A stretch of 64,000 nt of DNA from Ilyonectria destructans (Eukaryota; Ascomycota; Sordariomycetes; Hypocreales; Nectriaceae): positions 496,001-560,000 of the forward strand of contig JAHEWK010000008.1 of assembly GCA_020740775.1 (NCBI GenBank). The letters run 5' to 3'. The notes beneath the pieces were generated by a model. That model saw only the letters and a list, made by a program, of their open reading frames with translations, did not search any database and had not been told where the DNA came from. Positions 22,524 to 34,728 of this stretch are shown piece after piece. The position numbers were made by a program, and so were the translations under genes. Numbering within the stretch: the stretch's first letter is position 1; each line of letters starts with the position of its first letter.

Positions 22524-24693
22524 ATGACGACCATAGCAGCATATCCGGCCACCATGGCAGATTTGAGAGGACATCCGGCGCATTCGAGTCTGTGGTCAAA
22601 TTATGGTGGTCCAGTGCACATGTCCAGTCGGGTTCCCGACGCGATCCCATCAACTACGCCTATCTCAGGACGACCTGGCAGCAACCACGACGTGGATCAT
22701 CCTCCCTACGCTTACAGCCGGTACCCCCAAGATGACCAGGAGGCGTACGACAGAAACCCCCATCCTGATCTTTCTTCCCACCACAGCTACCCCAATCTGA
22801 AGAGGTCCTTCTCCGAGACGGAGCCACCCGCCTACCAGGAAATCGTCCAAGACCTTCGTGATGATGGCAACAAGATGACCGTCAACCACGATCACAAGCT
22901 GTTGGCCTTCAAAAGGTCCCAGGACAAGCACACCATCGTCGACCAGCAAGGCCGGATGCAACAACTGGAGTTGTCAGCCCAGCTCCACGGGATGTTCTTC
23001 CTGTCCGAAATGCCAACCAGCTCAGCCGACGGAAGCATTCGACAGCCAGAACTGACGTGCTACCGGAGAAATCTGTTTCAGACCAGCGGATCACTGATTA
23101 CCCCACGAGGCCAGTTGTCAATCATAACCGAGGCAGGGGAGACTGTCGCCGTCAGCAACATGGAGGTAACCATTTCAGCCATCGAGTCTGTTGACGGCAA
23201 CCCTGTCCGTCTGATTGTGATTCCCTGGAAGACCCCCCCGCCAAACTCTCCAGAAACAAACCAAAGCCCTGACCAAGAGCCTCCATCACTCCCTTTGATT
23301 CCCTTCCAGGATGATGGAAGTGAGGCTGATGGAGAGTTTGCTGTCTATCCCATCGGCTGGCGTCGACTACAGTTTAGAATGTGCGTTGGACCACTCTCGT
23401 TTGTGAGGAGCAACACTGACAGCAGCGCAGAGCTACAGCAAATAATGGACGGCGTAAGGAACTGCAGCAGCATTTTGTGTTGCACTTGAAGGTGGTAGGA
23501 ACCTTAGCAAACGGCAACAAAGTTGTCCTCACGGAATCAACAACAGCCCCGATTGTGGTGCGAGGACGCAGCCCTCGCAACTTCCAGGCCCGGAAAGAGA
23601 TCCCACTGCTGGGATCAAGTGCTGGATCCCGTGGACAAGCCCTTGTTGAGACAGGACTGGGTGTTGTAGCGGGGGCCTTGAACGCGAAACAACAGGAAGC
23701 CAAGGCGAGAGGCCTTGATGGGCAGCTACCACGAACGGCCTTTACGTTCAGCGCACCGAAGCTTCCAGGAAGCCAACTCGGTTCCATCCGATCTAAGTAA
23801 GTCTCCCGCGTCTCCTGTGACGCCTCAGGTTTGGTAGAGACGGTACCGCGTCTCCAAACCCGGCCCCTTTACCCACCCCTTTCGGCGACCCGGCGAAACT
23901 GAACTTGTGCTAACCGCCATTTGGCAGCTCATACCCAACTTGGAGCTCTCCAAGCCAAGTGCCAATGTCCCAGGTTCCATCTTCCGGTGCTGGGACCTAT
24001 CCAGCAACGACCATAGCAGGCGATCCATTTCCGAAACACGCCCTCACGGGAGGTGCCAACTTTACTGCGGAGCCACAGGAACTCCCTCTGCAAACGTCGA
24101 TGGAACCCTCAGTGCAACTTTCCCTAGTGGCCACCGATCAGACGCAACCCCCGATTAGGCCACAGTACACCTATGTGCACTCGACGACCGCTCCTCCACA
24201 GCTTCCCAATCACACTGCTCCGCTCAGCGGCCACGAGAGCGCGCTGAGCATCCCTCGTTACGTCGACAACCCCCGGCCATCGAAGAGCCCACGACACGTG
24301 AGCCACCCTTCTGCGCGGAGCTCAGGGTCAATGGCGAACGAAGCATCGCCAGAATATCGATACGGATCGTATGCACCGGTTAATACTAGCCCCAGCGACG
24401 CCACGCAACCGGGATACAACCCAGAATCGTCTACTGGACCCTCGGCGCCAGCTAGGGATTACTACCCATCCTCAACCACCTGGACAACAGCTGGCGAGCA
24501 TAGCTCCAGTGTTGCGTACACCAACAATGACGGGAGGCCTTACCCGTTCCCGCAGGATCAATACAAGAGCACCACTGCAGGGACATCGCCGACCAAGACT
24601 GATTCAAGCCAGAGCCAAGCCCCCTCAGTCTACAGTGGAGGGCCTCGAGGCTCTTTCGATGCCATGAATCAATATTCGTGGAGCGGAAGCTAA
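22524..24693 (+). CDS. vib-1: NDT80/PhoG-type transcription factor VIB-1 (XprG)
   Basis: A 662-aa transcription factor. Exons: 22524-23380, 23431-23796 and 23928-24693; introns of 50 and 131 nt. The first splice restores the family-typical RLQFRIATANNGRRKELQQH. The NDT80/PhoG DNA-binding domain spans about residues 125-400: LLAFKRSQDKHTIVDQQGR, ELTCYRRNLFQTSGSLITPR, AVYPIGWRRLQFR, HFVLHLKVVGTLANGNKV and TAPIVVRGRSPRNF. The C-terminal 250 residues are Ser/Pro/Thr/Tyr-rich and probably the activation region. In Neurospora VIB-1 is needed for heterokaryon-incompatibility gene expression, secreted protease production and relief of glucose repression; Aspergillus XprG acts in carbon-starvation response. 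Start chosen at the first in-frame ATG (MTTIAAYPATMADLRG); a second Met lies ten codons later. The preceding 8.5 kb appears to be regulatory. Confidence 0.95.
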
Positions 24694-26435
24694 TTGTTGA
24701 GACTTACACTGAAATTTTACCTTGATTCAAAGGATATACAATATTTGTCGATTCGACATGATTGAAGCTCCGCTGACCTTTCGGAACTTTTTTATGTCAG
24801 CGGGCTTGTAGAATATTTGCTGGAACTTTTTCACGGCCGGTGTTTGGAAATGGTATTTGCGGGATGGTTATGGTAAAACCTAAGGGACGACAGGATGGTA
24901 GACCGGCATTGAAGGAGGGGGTCGGGAAATGCGAACGATGGATGAGGAATGCAAGGCTCACGGCAAACCCAGCATCAGTCGATGAAACAACCGCTGTCTC
25001 CACAAAGGGTCGGGAGGCCGAATATCCTCGGTATATGAGGCTGTCACAAACACCACCGCGCGGCGGAGGACAAGCTATCAGGCTTTGTCGAAGCACAACA
25101 TGCTGATAATGCTGGTGGTGGTGGGGGATAGCAGTCATGGCTGGAATCGGAACCGCGTGGAAGTCTACATTGCTGCTTTGTCGAGTCCTCGGGCTCAGAA
25201 AGTGACAAACGCCAGCCCAGATTTTTGTTGTCCGACGATTCTGAGCTGACATGGCGGATGAGGAGAGACGGACCCCCAATGTATTGACGAATATTCGTTT
25301 GTAATCGACAACGAAATGTATCCTGGGCGGCGGAATGCTTTTTGTTTTGTTTGTTTAATATGATTGATGCGTGGATGTCGTTGGTTGGATGAGTGAAATG
25401 TCTTGTTGTGATCTTGTCCAGGATAAAATAGCTTCAGATGAGATAAGACAATGCAAAAACAGAAAATATCCAAATGATGCCAGATTTGAGCTCCTCGAAT
25501 GCAATCATTGAACAGAACCGGATGGGGACTGGAATGCCGTGAGTCGTGAAGAGCGCTAGATGTGGCCGTGATATGTGAGAAGCGTAAGATGCAGGGAACC
25601 AGCTGGTGGAACAGTGGCTACCTAAGTAGTAGTGCTTAGGCTTGAAACAGAGGCGTGGATTGGAAATTACGACGAGACGACAGTGACGGGGACTATGATC
25701 CATGGAACCACAGGCCATGCCCAGGCCTGATCCTTCTAGTAATGATCGTGGGCTGGGGTTACGCCCGCCACGAGTAAGCCTAGAGGCCCCATGTTCACGA
25801 GGTAGGCAAATTTGATGGGCTTTGAATTGCCCGGATTCAGCATCCTGATATTTCGCTTTGGAGCGTTGGTGCAACATTACAAGCCGGTGATTGCGACTCT
25901 GGAGGCGAGCCTTTTGCCCATTTGGTCCGTAGTGGCACCGGTAGTCTGGGCGTTGCAAGGGCAAGCAGTTCGCAATTCTGGTGTTGTCGAGTGATGGATG
26001 GGTGGATGCCGTTCTGATTGGCTGATATTTGGTTGAATTGAGCTTGATGGGTGTGAGTGGCTACGCCCGATAAGATAAGGGACGGCGCCAGGGAAATTCT
26101 TGGGTTGCATTGTAATAACCACGGCTCTGGTTTCAGACTGTCACGGTTGCAGCAGCCGGCCTGAAAAGCGGATAATCTGGAGACTCGGGCTGCTTTCTAC
26201 GCAATCCCCGCTTCGTTTGAGACAAATGCTCGACCTGGAGCACTCTGATTGACGCAAGTTGCAACGCCACCCTCGATTGATGGGCTGACGTCGACCTCAT
26301 TGAGTCCCACCTTGGCAGATATCCGGCGATCTGCTAATCTCGCAAATACTACCTCGACGGCGACTTCACACAGCCATCATCGCCCATCCTTCTCCCGGAA
26401 ATACGGCTCCAGGTGTTGCAGAGTGAAAGGCAGCC
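24694..26435. other. Intergenic between vib-1 and DUF2011 gene
   Basis: About 1.7 kb. The left part is AT-rich (3' UTR-like, to about 24800). Minus-strand frames 24797-25279 and 25434-25964 have no domain, and their composition gives no support. 26240-26430 is a C/T-rich leader of the following gene. Nothing else recognised. Confidence 0.45.
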
Positions 26436-27328
26436 ATGTTCGAACTGCCAGAGGCTAAGAGGTTTGTACTGACTCTCTGACCGTCCCATGAGACGAAGAT
26501 TTGGCGCTGACCTGCTTGCCTAGGGTTTGTCGCGCAGACCTCGACGCCTCAGATGATCCCGCTGGCAGTGATGACGAGGGCTACGACGTAGAGCTTCAGG
26601 CAAAACTGAATGCTCAGATTGCAAGGTCGCTTGGGCTAGACGAGAGCTACGCCCAGCCGCGGCATCTCGCTACGACGCCGTCTCATCTCACAAGACACGG
26701 GTTAGATGCCCATGAGTCCGAGTCCGAGCCCGAGGCTGACGCCGAAGACGACGAGGATGCAGGCAACGCAGAATTTGCATTCCGCATGTTCAACTCCACG
26801 CGGTCATCTCAGAAGGTTGTCTTGGAGGAGGACCTCGGGCCACAGGGCGATGGCGGATTTGCTTTCCCTCGCCCGTTGTCCCACTACATGGCCACAAACC
26901 TGACAGCGGATCAAAAGCAGCAGTACGCCTTTGCGGCCGTGAGCGGAGACGAAGTCCTGGCAAGATCCAAGGATCGCGCTTGGGGCCTCGAGCTACCATG
27001 GAAGGTTACAAATATTGCCGTGACACGCAAACGAAGACCCGGGGAGTCGACATGCACAGCAGAGGAAGTGACGGAGAAAAAGAAGGGGAAGCCGGGCAAG
27101 AAGCAGCGGATCTCACTTCGCAAGAGAGCTAAAACCAGAGAGGAGACGGAAAGGGCCGAGGCGCAAAAGCTGTTGGAGAAGGAAGAACACAGCAAGGATA
27201 AGAAGAAGAGAATGAACCGGCTAAAGAAGCTGAGGAAGAGGGCGAAGAACAAAGAGATGAAGGCGGCGACTAAGGACGGTGAGGCAGGGGCTGAAGACTC
27301 CGGGGATGAGTCGGCAGGTTCCGATTAA
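26436..27328 (+). CDS. Fungal DUF2011 family protein
   Basis: A 276-aa protein; the family is conserved in ascomycetes but of unknown function. A tiny first exon (26436-26461, MFELPEAKR) joins across a 62-nt intron to 26524-27328, giving MFELPEAKRVCRADLDAS, typical of the family start. The first third is acidic (SDDEGYD, SESEPEADAEDDEDAG). The middle has the family core FAFRMFNST, then FPRPLSHYMA and WGLELPWKVTNI. The last 80 residues are Lys/Arg-rich with a coiled-coil-like stretch (KKKRMNRLKKLRKRAKNKE) and end in an acidic Ser/Asp tail. The basic tail suggests nuclear or nucleolar location and RNA contact; this is inference from composition only. Confidence 0.88.
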
Positions 27329-27780
27329 AGACATGGGATACGATGGAACAAACCAGACATTCCGAACAACCTTGCAATTGCATTTCGTGTCACAACTGTA
27401 TCGCCATCACGGTATTGTACGGGTCTTGCTTGCCGTAGTTGACGTGGGCAAGACGCCAGGCTGTGGGAAGGTTGTAGTGGAACACGGCACTGTATTTCTA
27501 GGCGCCCAGGCCACCAATGAGCATCGCCCGCCCACCAACCACGATCCCCAAGGCTACATGCACCCAAGTCCACGCGAACATCTCTACCTTCGAACCAAGC
27601 GACGTGGTCCTCGCCCGTGATCCAGCCGCCTCGACCATACGCAAACACACGCCGTGATGATGGTTGTGACCATGGAGTGAATACCGAACCCCACGATCGA
27701 CTTTGGAGGGGCACTGAGTAAACAGCCCGCCAGCTCTAGACGGAGACGCCAGCTACGCCAGCTACGCCCACGACACCACG
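27329..27780. other. Short intergenic, promoter of ham-2
   Basis: 450 bp between two same-strand genes: the 3' end of the DUF2011 gene, then the 5' region of ham-2. Frames crossing it on either strand have no coding character. Confidence 0.4.
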
Positions 27781-30700
27781 ATGAGTAACCTCTGGCCCTC
27801 GCGGCCCCCGCAAGAGGACCCCCAGCCGGAGACGACCGAAGACGCAGCCGATACGGGCGAGGTTGCCGACGCCGGCTCCGAGCCCGGGCAGACCGACCTC
27901 CCACCGGTGCCCGCGCCGCCGCAATCACGACCGTCCCTCCAGCGCAACGCCATGCAGACAGCTCCTCCTCCCGCGGCGCCCATGGCTCCGCCGCCGCCCA
28001 ACGGCCATAACCCGACCGACTCGCTCTCGCTGATGCAGCTGCGGCGCATCGTGGCCGAGTTTAATCGTGCCGACCCGGTGGCCTACGACTTCGAGTACTC
28101 CGACATGGGACCACACCCGGAGGAGATTGACGAGTGGTTCGTGTACCAGTTCTGGCAGTGGGTGCGCCTCAACTCTGCCCAGCGGGCGTTTGAGTGGCAC
28201 TGGCAGCACGAGTTCCGCGCCCAAAATGCCTGGGACGACGCAGACAACGATACCCGGACGCGCTTCATCCAGGCCGCCATCGCTGGGGTGCAGTCCAATG
28301 ACGCCGCTCTGAGGTCGGCTTCGATCGGGAAGCTGGTCTATCTTGTCCTGGGACGATGGGGCGACACAGCTATGACAAATGCTACCAGCGGAGATAACAA
28401 ATCGGTTGCGAGCATCTCTCAACTACAAGCTATCAAGGCCGGCGTGGAGTGCCTCACTTCTCTCGAAGGATTACCCGTTATTTGGGAGGCGCTCCGCAAC
28501 AGCTTCGAAGTGCATTGGTGAATACTTGAAGCCTCTTAAGATCCCGTGGTTGAGCTAACACTGCCTAGGTCTGGCGATCCCCAGGGAAAGCATGGTAACC
28601 TCCAGGAAGCCCAGGACGAATTGATTAATCTCATGACGATTATGTATATTGCGATTCAAGAAACTCTCAACGACCCCGAGGACATGTCTTCCACCTATGG
28701 AAAACTCTGTGGGTTTTGAGGCATTCATTATTTCTTTTGTACTTGTTACTGACCAAGACATTCAGTGGAGCTTAACCCCTCGTTGGTCGACTACATGCTT
28801 ACAGCTACTTCGAAGCTCCGATGGGACGAGCAAAACCTCATGCCCCATACTCAAGTATGTATTATTATTGATTTTGGAAGCAACTTCACTGACATAAGTA
28901 GATATTCTTGCTCTTCTGGAAATCCATCCTGCTTGTTTTTGGCGGTTCCCAGGAGCTGGAAACAGTCAAGAAGGCTACCAGTGAGATGGCAAACGACGGC
29001 AAGGACAAGGAGACCATTACCGCCTCACCCCTAGACTATCATGTCTTTCGCCAAGAAATTACATCCAAGTACCCGGCTTATGTTCCCCCACAACCGCTTA
29101 TACCCTTAGAAGCCGAAAACACTTCGTTGCTTCCCCCACTACACAACCAGTCATCCAGGAACAACGGTGCCAATGGTATCATTCCTGCACCGCCTCACGT
29201 TCAAAGCGGAGGTACCTCGATCCTCGATCAGCCGGTTCACATTGCTACACCTGCGCCCTCACCGCCACCATCACCTGGAGTGGGTGGCAAGGGAGGCAAG
29301 AAGCAGAATTACCAGACAAATCAAAATTTCCCCTTCATGTATCCGCCCCTCGACGCTACCAGTAACAGCGCTGGCGGAAAGGGCCCTGCTGGGTTCCACG
29401 ACGCCCTGGTTGGCCGGAAGTGGGAGGGAAGCGACATCCCTGCTTCGATCCTCGAGGCCGGCGAGTTGTTCTCGACTCGAGTAAGAATGACACGAGCAAC
29501 CCGTCAGCTTTGGGAAGAGCGTGAGCGGTTCCTCAAGTTCGAGCGTGGCTGGGAGGCTGGCGACGAGGACGATGATATTGAGGACCTTGACCTCAATGAG
29601 CTTACACTGGAGGAGCGCGAAGTCCTGAGAGAAATCAGGGCCGAAGAGAAGTTTGAAGAAAATAAGAGAAACCCGACCGCGTCAGAGCTGGAGATAGACT
29701 TTGGGCCACGACCAGAGCTACTCAGTGAGCGAGACAAGCAACGACTCGTTGCAGTGGAGAAGTTCTACGTAAGTAAACCCTCAATGATGCCTTGAATTCT
29801 GTTACTGATAAGCTTATAGCGCGATGCGTTACCCCATCTCCAATCTCTCGTCATTGTTCTTCTGCGGCCAATTCTTATCAACGTGACGGCAATCGTCGCA
29901 CAACAACCCCAACAAATGCCACCCGGAATGGGTCGGGGTAACAACCCTGGCATGAATGGTGGTCCCATGGGCAACAAGCCCCAAGAAATGCCAGGCCAGA
30001 ACGGTATGAGAGAAGTTCCAGAACCATCGCCCGAGGAGATCGACGCTGCACGAACGCGTGAGATTACATCCAAGGCGATGACTGGCATCCTCCTCCTCCT
30101 GTTGAAATGGCTGAGGCTATCTCGTGAGTGTTCCATTTATGAATCGCAGTGACCTTGTCTAATGGGTGCGGACAGATGTGCTCAAGTTCGAGTACTTGAC
30201 GCAGCTTCTATTGGACTCTAATTACGTCCCTCTCGTTCTGAAGCTCTTTGCTCATCAGGATATCCAGCAAGTGGTCGATAGCAAGATGGACCGCGTGGAG
30301 AACAGGTTAGTAATAGTAGTCCCTCCCTGTCAGTGTCAGTGTTCTGACTTGCCCAGCTTTTTCCACTTTTGCAATCTGCGATCACGGTCCAAGGACAAGT
30401 TGGCCGCAGATCTGGACCAAGATGAGGAAGAGGAAGAAGAGATAGTGAGTGAAGATGAAGCTGCGCCACCACCGATCAAGAGACGGCGGTCGCCAACCGA
30501 ACCCCCACTGGAGGAAGATGAGGGAGATTCCAAGAACGACAATCAACTTTCCGCGAGGCCGGAAGTTGACGAGCTGGGATACCCCGTCAACCCCCTTCCC
30601 ACCGAGCCCATTACCGATTTCTCACGCCGCAACTTCTTCTCTCTCATCAATTACCTGAGGGTGATGCAAAAGATTTGCAAAAACAAGGCACACCGGAATC

Positions 30701-31140
30701 TCCTGTTGGTGCAGTATAAGTCTTCAACCATCCTACGGAAATCCCTAAAGGTGCCACAGCAGGAGCTCCGGCTCTACACCCTGAAGTTGTTCAAGAACCA
30801 AGTCCCCTACTGCGGCCGTAAGTGGCGCCAGAGCAACATGAGGGTCATCACGGCGGTGTATCTGCATTGCCGACCAGACCTGCGAGATGAGTGGCTCGCG
30901 GGCAGTGACGTGGACGCCGAGGTAGATGCGGCGCTACCCCTGGAACAAGCGCTGCGTAGCTTGACGCACTGGCTCAACGTGCGGCGGTTCCCAGAGAAGA
31001 TTGCACCCGAGATCCGGGCGGCGATGCGGGATGAGCAGGACTTTTTCTCGAGGGAGTTGGAGAAACTGGATATGACTTGGGCGGACCAGGCTGCTGAAGA
31101 TGCCATGAACGAGCTGGAGCATGTGGAAGGTTGGGCGTAA
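27781..31140 (+). CDS. ham-2: STRIPAK subunit HAM-2 (STRIP1/2, Far11 family; N1221 domain)
   Basis: About 1016 aa. Seven exons: 27781-28517, 28569-28708, 28766-28854, 28902-29768, 29820-30123, 30176-30305 and 30357-31140; every junction keeps frame. The N-terminus is Pro-rich and disordered. The N1221 domain follows (about 75-370): LSLMQLRRIVAEFNRADP, YDFEYSDMGPHPEEIDEWF, LVYLVLGRWGD, IMYIAIQETLNDPEDMSST and ILLFWKSILLVFGGSQEL. A charged linker leads to the C-terminal STRIP domain (about 500-1000): RATRQLWEERERFLKFERGW, LLKWLRLSHVLKFEYLTQLL, FFSLINYLRVMQKICKNKAH and LKLFKNQVPYCGRKWRQSNM. An acidic insert (DEEEEEEIVSEDE) and a KRRRSP signal interrupt it. HAM-2 is a scaffold subunit of the PP2A-containing STRIPAK complex at the nuclear envelope, required for hyphal fusion and fruiting-body development; Sordaria PRO22 and yeast Far11 are relatives. 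Confidence 0.95.
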
Positions 31141-31576
31141 GGACTATGGATAGACAGCGCTGTTTGTGTTATGGATGTTACATTGACCACCCTTTATTGG
31201 GGAATGCTCTATGCATTAGGCCTTGAATGACTATCCACGCGGAAGCGAGTCTATGCATGATGTTTCAATAATGATAGCGGTTCTGACTCACCGTCGTGGA
31301 GACGAGTATTGGGTTGGAGCAAATTTGTTTGTCCATGTCCATGTCAAGCAATGGCCGTGCACCTGCAGCCTCAGTCTAGATGATGAAAAAGAACTTCATT
31401 AAGCATTACGAGGGACATTTATGCCCTGTCTATCAGGGTTTTAACGTATTTTTCCTTTTCGTTCGTAGCCGGGTTGCCGTAGCCGGCCAGCAATATGCTG
31501 GGTATCACAATCTGAAAATATTTCCAGTTCCATTCCACATAACCCATCCCATAATTATCAAGCAAAGAAACCAGTC
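31141..31576. other. Convergent intergenic spacer
   Basis: About 435 bp between ham-2 (plus) and the MARVEL gene (minus); presumed 3' UTRs, fairly AT-rich towards the right. Nothing else seen. Confidence 0.5.
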
Positions 31577-32544
31577 CTAGGTGCGATCGTATACACCGTC
31601 GTCATATCTGTAATTATGTTGATGATTCGGTTGATGAGGGGGAGGCATATGGTCTTCAGGCTCGGGGTAGTGAATCTGGCCGTAGCCATCTTGTCGTGCA
31701 TGGGAAGCATCGGGCAGCGGGTATCCGTAGCTGGCCTCGTACTTGTTGTAGACGCCCTCTTCCTGGTCGTCGCCAACGGCAGTGCGCTCGGAACCATGGC
31801 TAGGACGGTTGATGTCGAGCTGGTCTGGGTGCGTATGCTCGGGGAGGACGCCACACTCTTCGCCCATGTGATCCTTCTTGCGCTTAAAGAGGCCGCCGAA
31901 GAAGCCGCCCTTACGGCCGGAGCCCTCGGTGTAGTCGTTCTGCGGGCCGGGACCATATCGTTTCTCCCGGTTGTAATTGCGGGCAAGGGCGACTTCCATG
32001 AGAATAGAGAAGACGAAGAAGATGCTAGTGCGTGTAAGCGGCAGATCTACGCGGGGGTTGGACGCAATTTGGGGTTTGATGCTTACATTGCGACGACGGC
32101 CATGGCTAAGCATGCAGATTGAAGTTTACAAGCGGAGCGGAATGTGGGAAGAGCTGTGAATCCATCGCTGGCCTTGGGCTTAGACCCGGCTTTCCCAGTC
32201 CCAAAGGGCGTATCAAGTGTTCCGGTACAGCCGCTGGAGCCGTCCTTGTTGGCTACAGCGACAAAGATGAAGGCGCCGATGAAGGCAACGTCCAGGATAA
32301 CAGCGAAGAAGGACGACAGAGTGCGGCCGGCGAGACAGCAGAGCAGCAACAAGCCGGAGAGGGTGTAGATGACGGCGATGCCGGATATGCCCTCAACAGC
32401 CTTTACTTTAGTGCTGATGGACAGTTTGTGGTTGGAGAGGGCGGCGAGGATGTACGAGTAGATGGCGAGAATGAGGGCGGCACACGCGAACTGCACGCCG
32501 CGGATAAACCACTGGACGAACTTGAGGCCGATGGCTGCGCCCAT
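31577..32544 (-). CDS. MARVEL-domain membrane protein
   Basis: A 301-aa protein with four transmembrane helices in the first 170 residues, typical of fungal MARVEL (eisosome/tetraspan-type) proteins. Exons 32544-32087 and 32024-31577 join as AT|C with a GTAAGC donor and CTAG acceptor inside helix 4. Start chosen at CACCATGGGC (MGAAIGLKFVQWFIRG); an in-frame upstream ATG at 32580 is less likely. Helices: FACAALILAIYSYILAA, AVIYTLSGLLLLCCL, FFAVILDVAFIGAFIFVAVA and the spliced ACLAMAVVAM-IIFFVFSILM. The cytosolic tail has GGFFGGLFKRKKD, then a His/Pro/Tyr/Asp-rich end. Such proteins organise plasma-membrane domains or vesicle traffic. The precise role is unknown. A 294-codon plus-strand frame over this gene is an antisense shadow. 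Confidence 0.88.
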
Positions 32545-34728
32545 GGTGGCGGTGGTGAAGGTGATGTTGTGCCGATACAAGTAGGTTGGTTGGATGCAGG
32601 TTGTACCACGGACGGGTGGATCGGGACGATATCTTGGAGAGTCGGGGCGATGAAACTCGTATCCTTGGCGAGGAGGAGGAACGAGAAAGAGAGAAAGAGA
32701 GAAAGCAACAGTAGTGGCGACCTAAGGAGAAACGAGAAGTGTGTATGTTTACGTGAACAAGCGCATGTGGCAGCGGGTGAAGGAGGAGAGGAGGGTTTGG
32801 GCTTAAGGATTGCTGACGGCGTGCATTACGTAGACAACTGCCCGCAGCAAAGCGTCAATTATGTATTAGCCACAGGTCACATCCAAGCGCTAAGGAGAAT
32901 TTCCATTCGTATCCCAGGTACGGAATTCAGGCCGGGCGATTTGCATTCGGCCTTGACAGCGAGCGGCCAAGACCCGAGTGGCGAGCCTGCCAATGCAAAT
33001 TGACGAATGCATCGCCCGTTCATCGCCTCACTCAGCTTAGCGGTTTCGTGATGACGGGTACCGTGTGGCTGGTGCGCACCATGTCGTCGAGAAATGCGGG
33101 GCATTGAGGGGATCCGGAGCGACGGTTGGGCAGATCGGGTCCACAGCCACAGAGAGCCAAGGACGGTGGCGATCGCGATTGGCTGAGGCGACAACGTGCG
33201 AGGGGCTGAGGAAAATCCCCCCACTCTCGAGGCGTGTGTCTCGGGTCTGTTAATGGATTCTGCACGTCATCATGTCAACAACCCGTGATGATCGCGATGC
33301 AATCAGGTTGTCGGGCTCGGCGATGTGGGCCCAGCCGGCAAGAGACATGCAGCTGCTGCTGTTGATCTGCATCGTTGCCACGGAGAGGCTGCATCTGCCG
33401 AGTCATTTATGCGGGTGCCTTGTTCAGTTGTTGCTTTGTTTTGCTCATGCACATGCGGCCGGCTGCATCATCCCTGCACGCCGGAAGCCGTCATTTCCCC
33501 TAGTGATTCTTTATCGATAAGTCCAAACGAATAACTTACTCGTTTTCGTTGAATCGGATTCACGCCGTTTGGATGCACCGAGGACGTGCTCATCGACAAG
33601 GGCGGGGAACCCAAGCTTAGCTGCTGGGTGAGAAACACCACCCGGAACTTCACGTCGTCATTCGTCCAGAAGTCAATTGTGTACAGCGGAGAATCAAACA
33701 CAAAGCTGGATCATGTCTCTGATCTTCCCGCAAGTCTTGTCCATCATCGGCCAAAAGCCACCGGGTTCTCTGAACAACACACTCAGGTATTACGGCACCG
33801 GGGGCCCGGATCCGCCCTGGCTGTTCGTACGCTGTTGCACCCGTTCAACTGAGCGTCATTCTTGCGAGACGTTTAACTGGCGTGACTCGCTCCGAGAATA
33901 CTATCCAGGACCCTCGTGTTTGTGACCCTCCTTGACAAGAATTGTGACGCACAACAAAAATGAATGTCTAGGAGTCGGGGTTTTTACATTGTCTAAGACG
34001 GTCACACTGACGGAACAATTAAATTTTGATTTCTTCATCTTCGACATCTCACCCGAGTCTTCAAGTGAAGTCCAAATGATTAAAATCTGGCTATTTAGCT
34101 GCACATAGTACTCGTGTCTCGTTGTGCGGTCGTTGTCCATGGATAGATACGGGATACTGCATAGAGAGCTGTACACAGTACCATCATCCAATATTGCTCA
34201 TTGAGGGGGCTCCTGCAGTACATCTGCACCTTTCGGAAACCAACCAGGGAATCTACTAGGCATGGCCAGTTAAAATATGGTGTCATTCAGGAATACGATG
34301 CAGAAAATCCACATTTGAGCAGGTCAATGCCAGCTTCCATCTTTGGCATCATCTGTCTAACCTCAAGGGCCCTTTGATTGAAGATCAAACAAGAGATACG
34401 AACGATAGAAGCAGCGTATCCTATCACAACTCTCTAGTTAGACCAATCATGGTCCAATGCATCCTCGGATGGACGGGTTTAGTGCCGATAGCTTGGCATT
34501 TTCGGGACAGCTAATATGCCTCTTCTGTGCACCGTTCCATACTCCCTGACTTTGACTAAGGAACCCTTACTGGGTCGCTGACCTTAGATAAATATAACAG
34601 CTCGCATTGACCTTCTCTCATGTCTTGAGTTCACCGAGAAGGGCTCCTGGTGGTCGCATTCTACCCGTATTCCCAAAAGAAACTACACGATTATCCGTAT
34701 TTTCTAGGCCTTTATTGCATCACTCAAC
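32545..34728. other. Intergenic between MARVEL gene and peroxidase gene
   Basis: About 2.2 kb between two genes read outward. 32545-33450 is GC-rich 5' DNA of the MARVEL gene with an AGAGAAAG-type purine run near 32680-32705. From about 33500 the sequence becomes markedly more AT-rich and remains so to the peroxidase. ATAAATATAA at about 34588-34597 is a plausible TATA box for the peroxidase, 130 bp before its ATG. No open frame looks coding. Confidence 0.45.

Noticed and set aside
24797..25279. 160-codon minus-strand frame downstream of vib-1
   Set aside because: No domain and overlapped by a plus-strand frame of equal quality; probably 3' intergenic DNA.
32119..33003. 294-codon plus-strand frame over the MARVEL gene and its upstream DNA
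   Set aside because: Gly/Glu/Asp-rich antisense product; the minus strand has a spliced four-helix protein.
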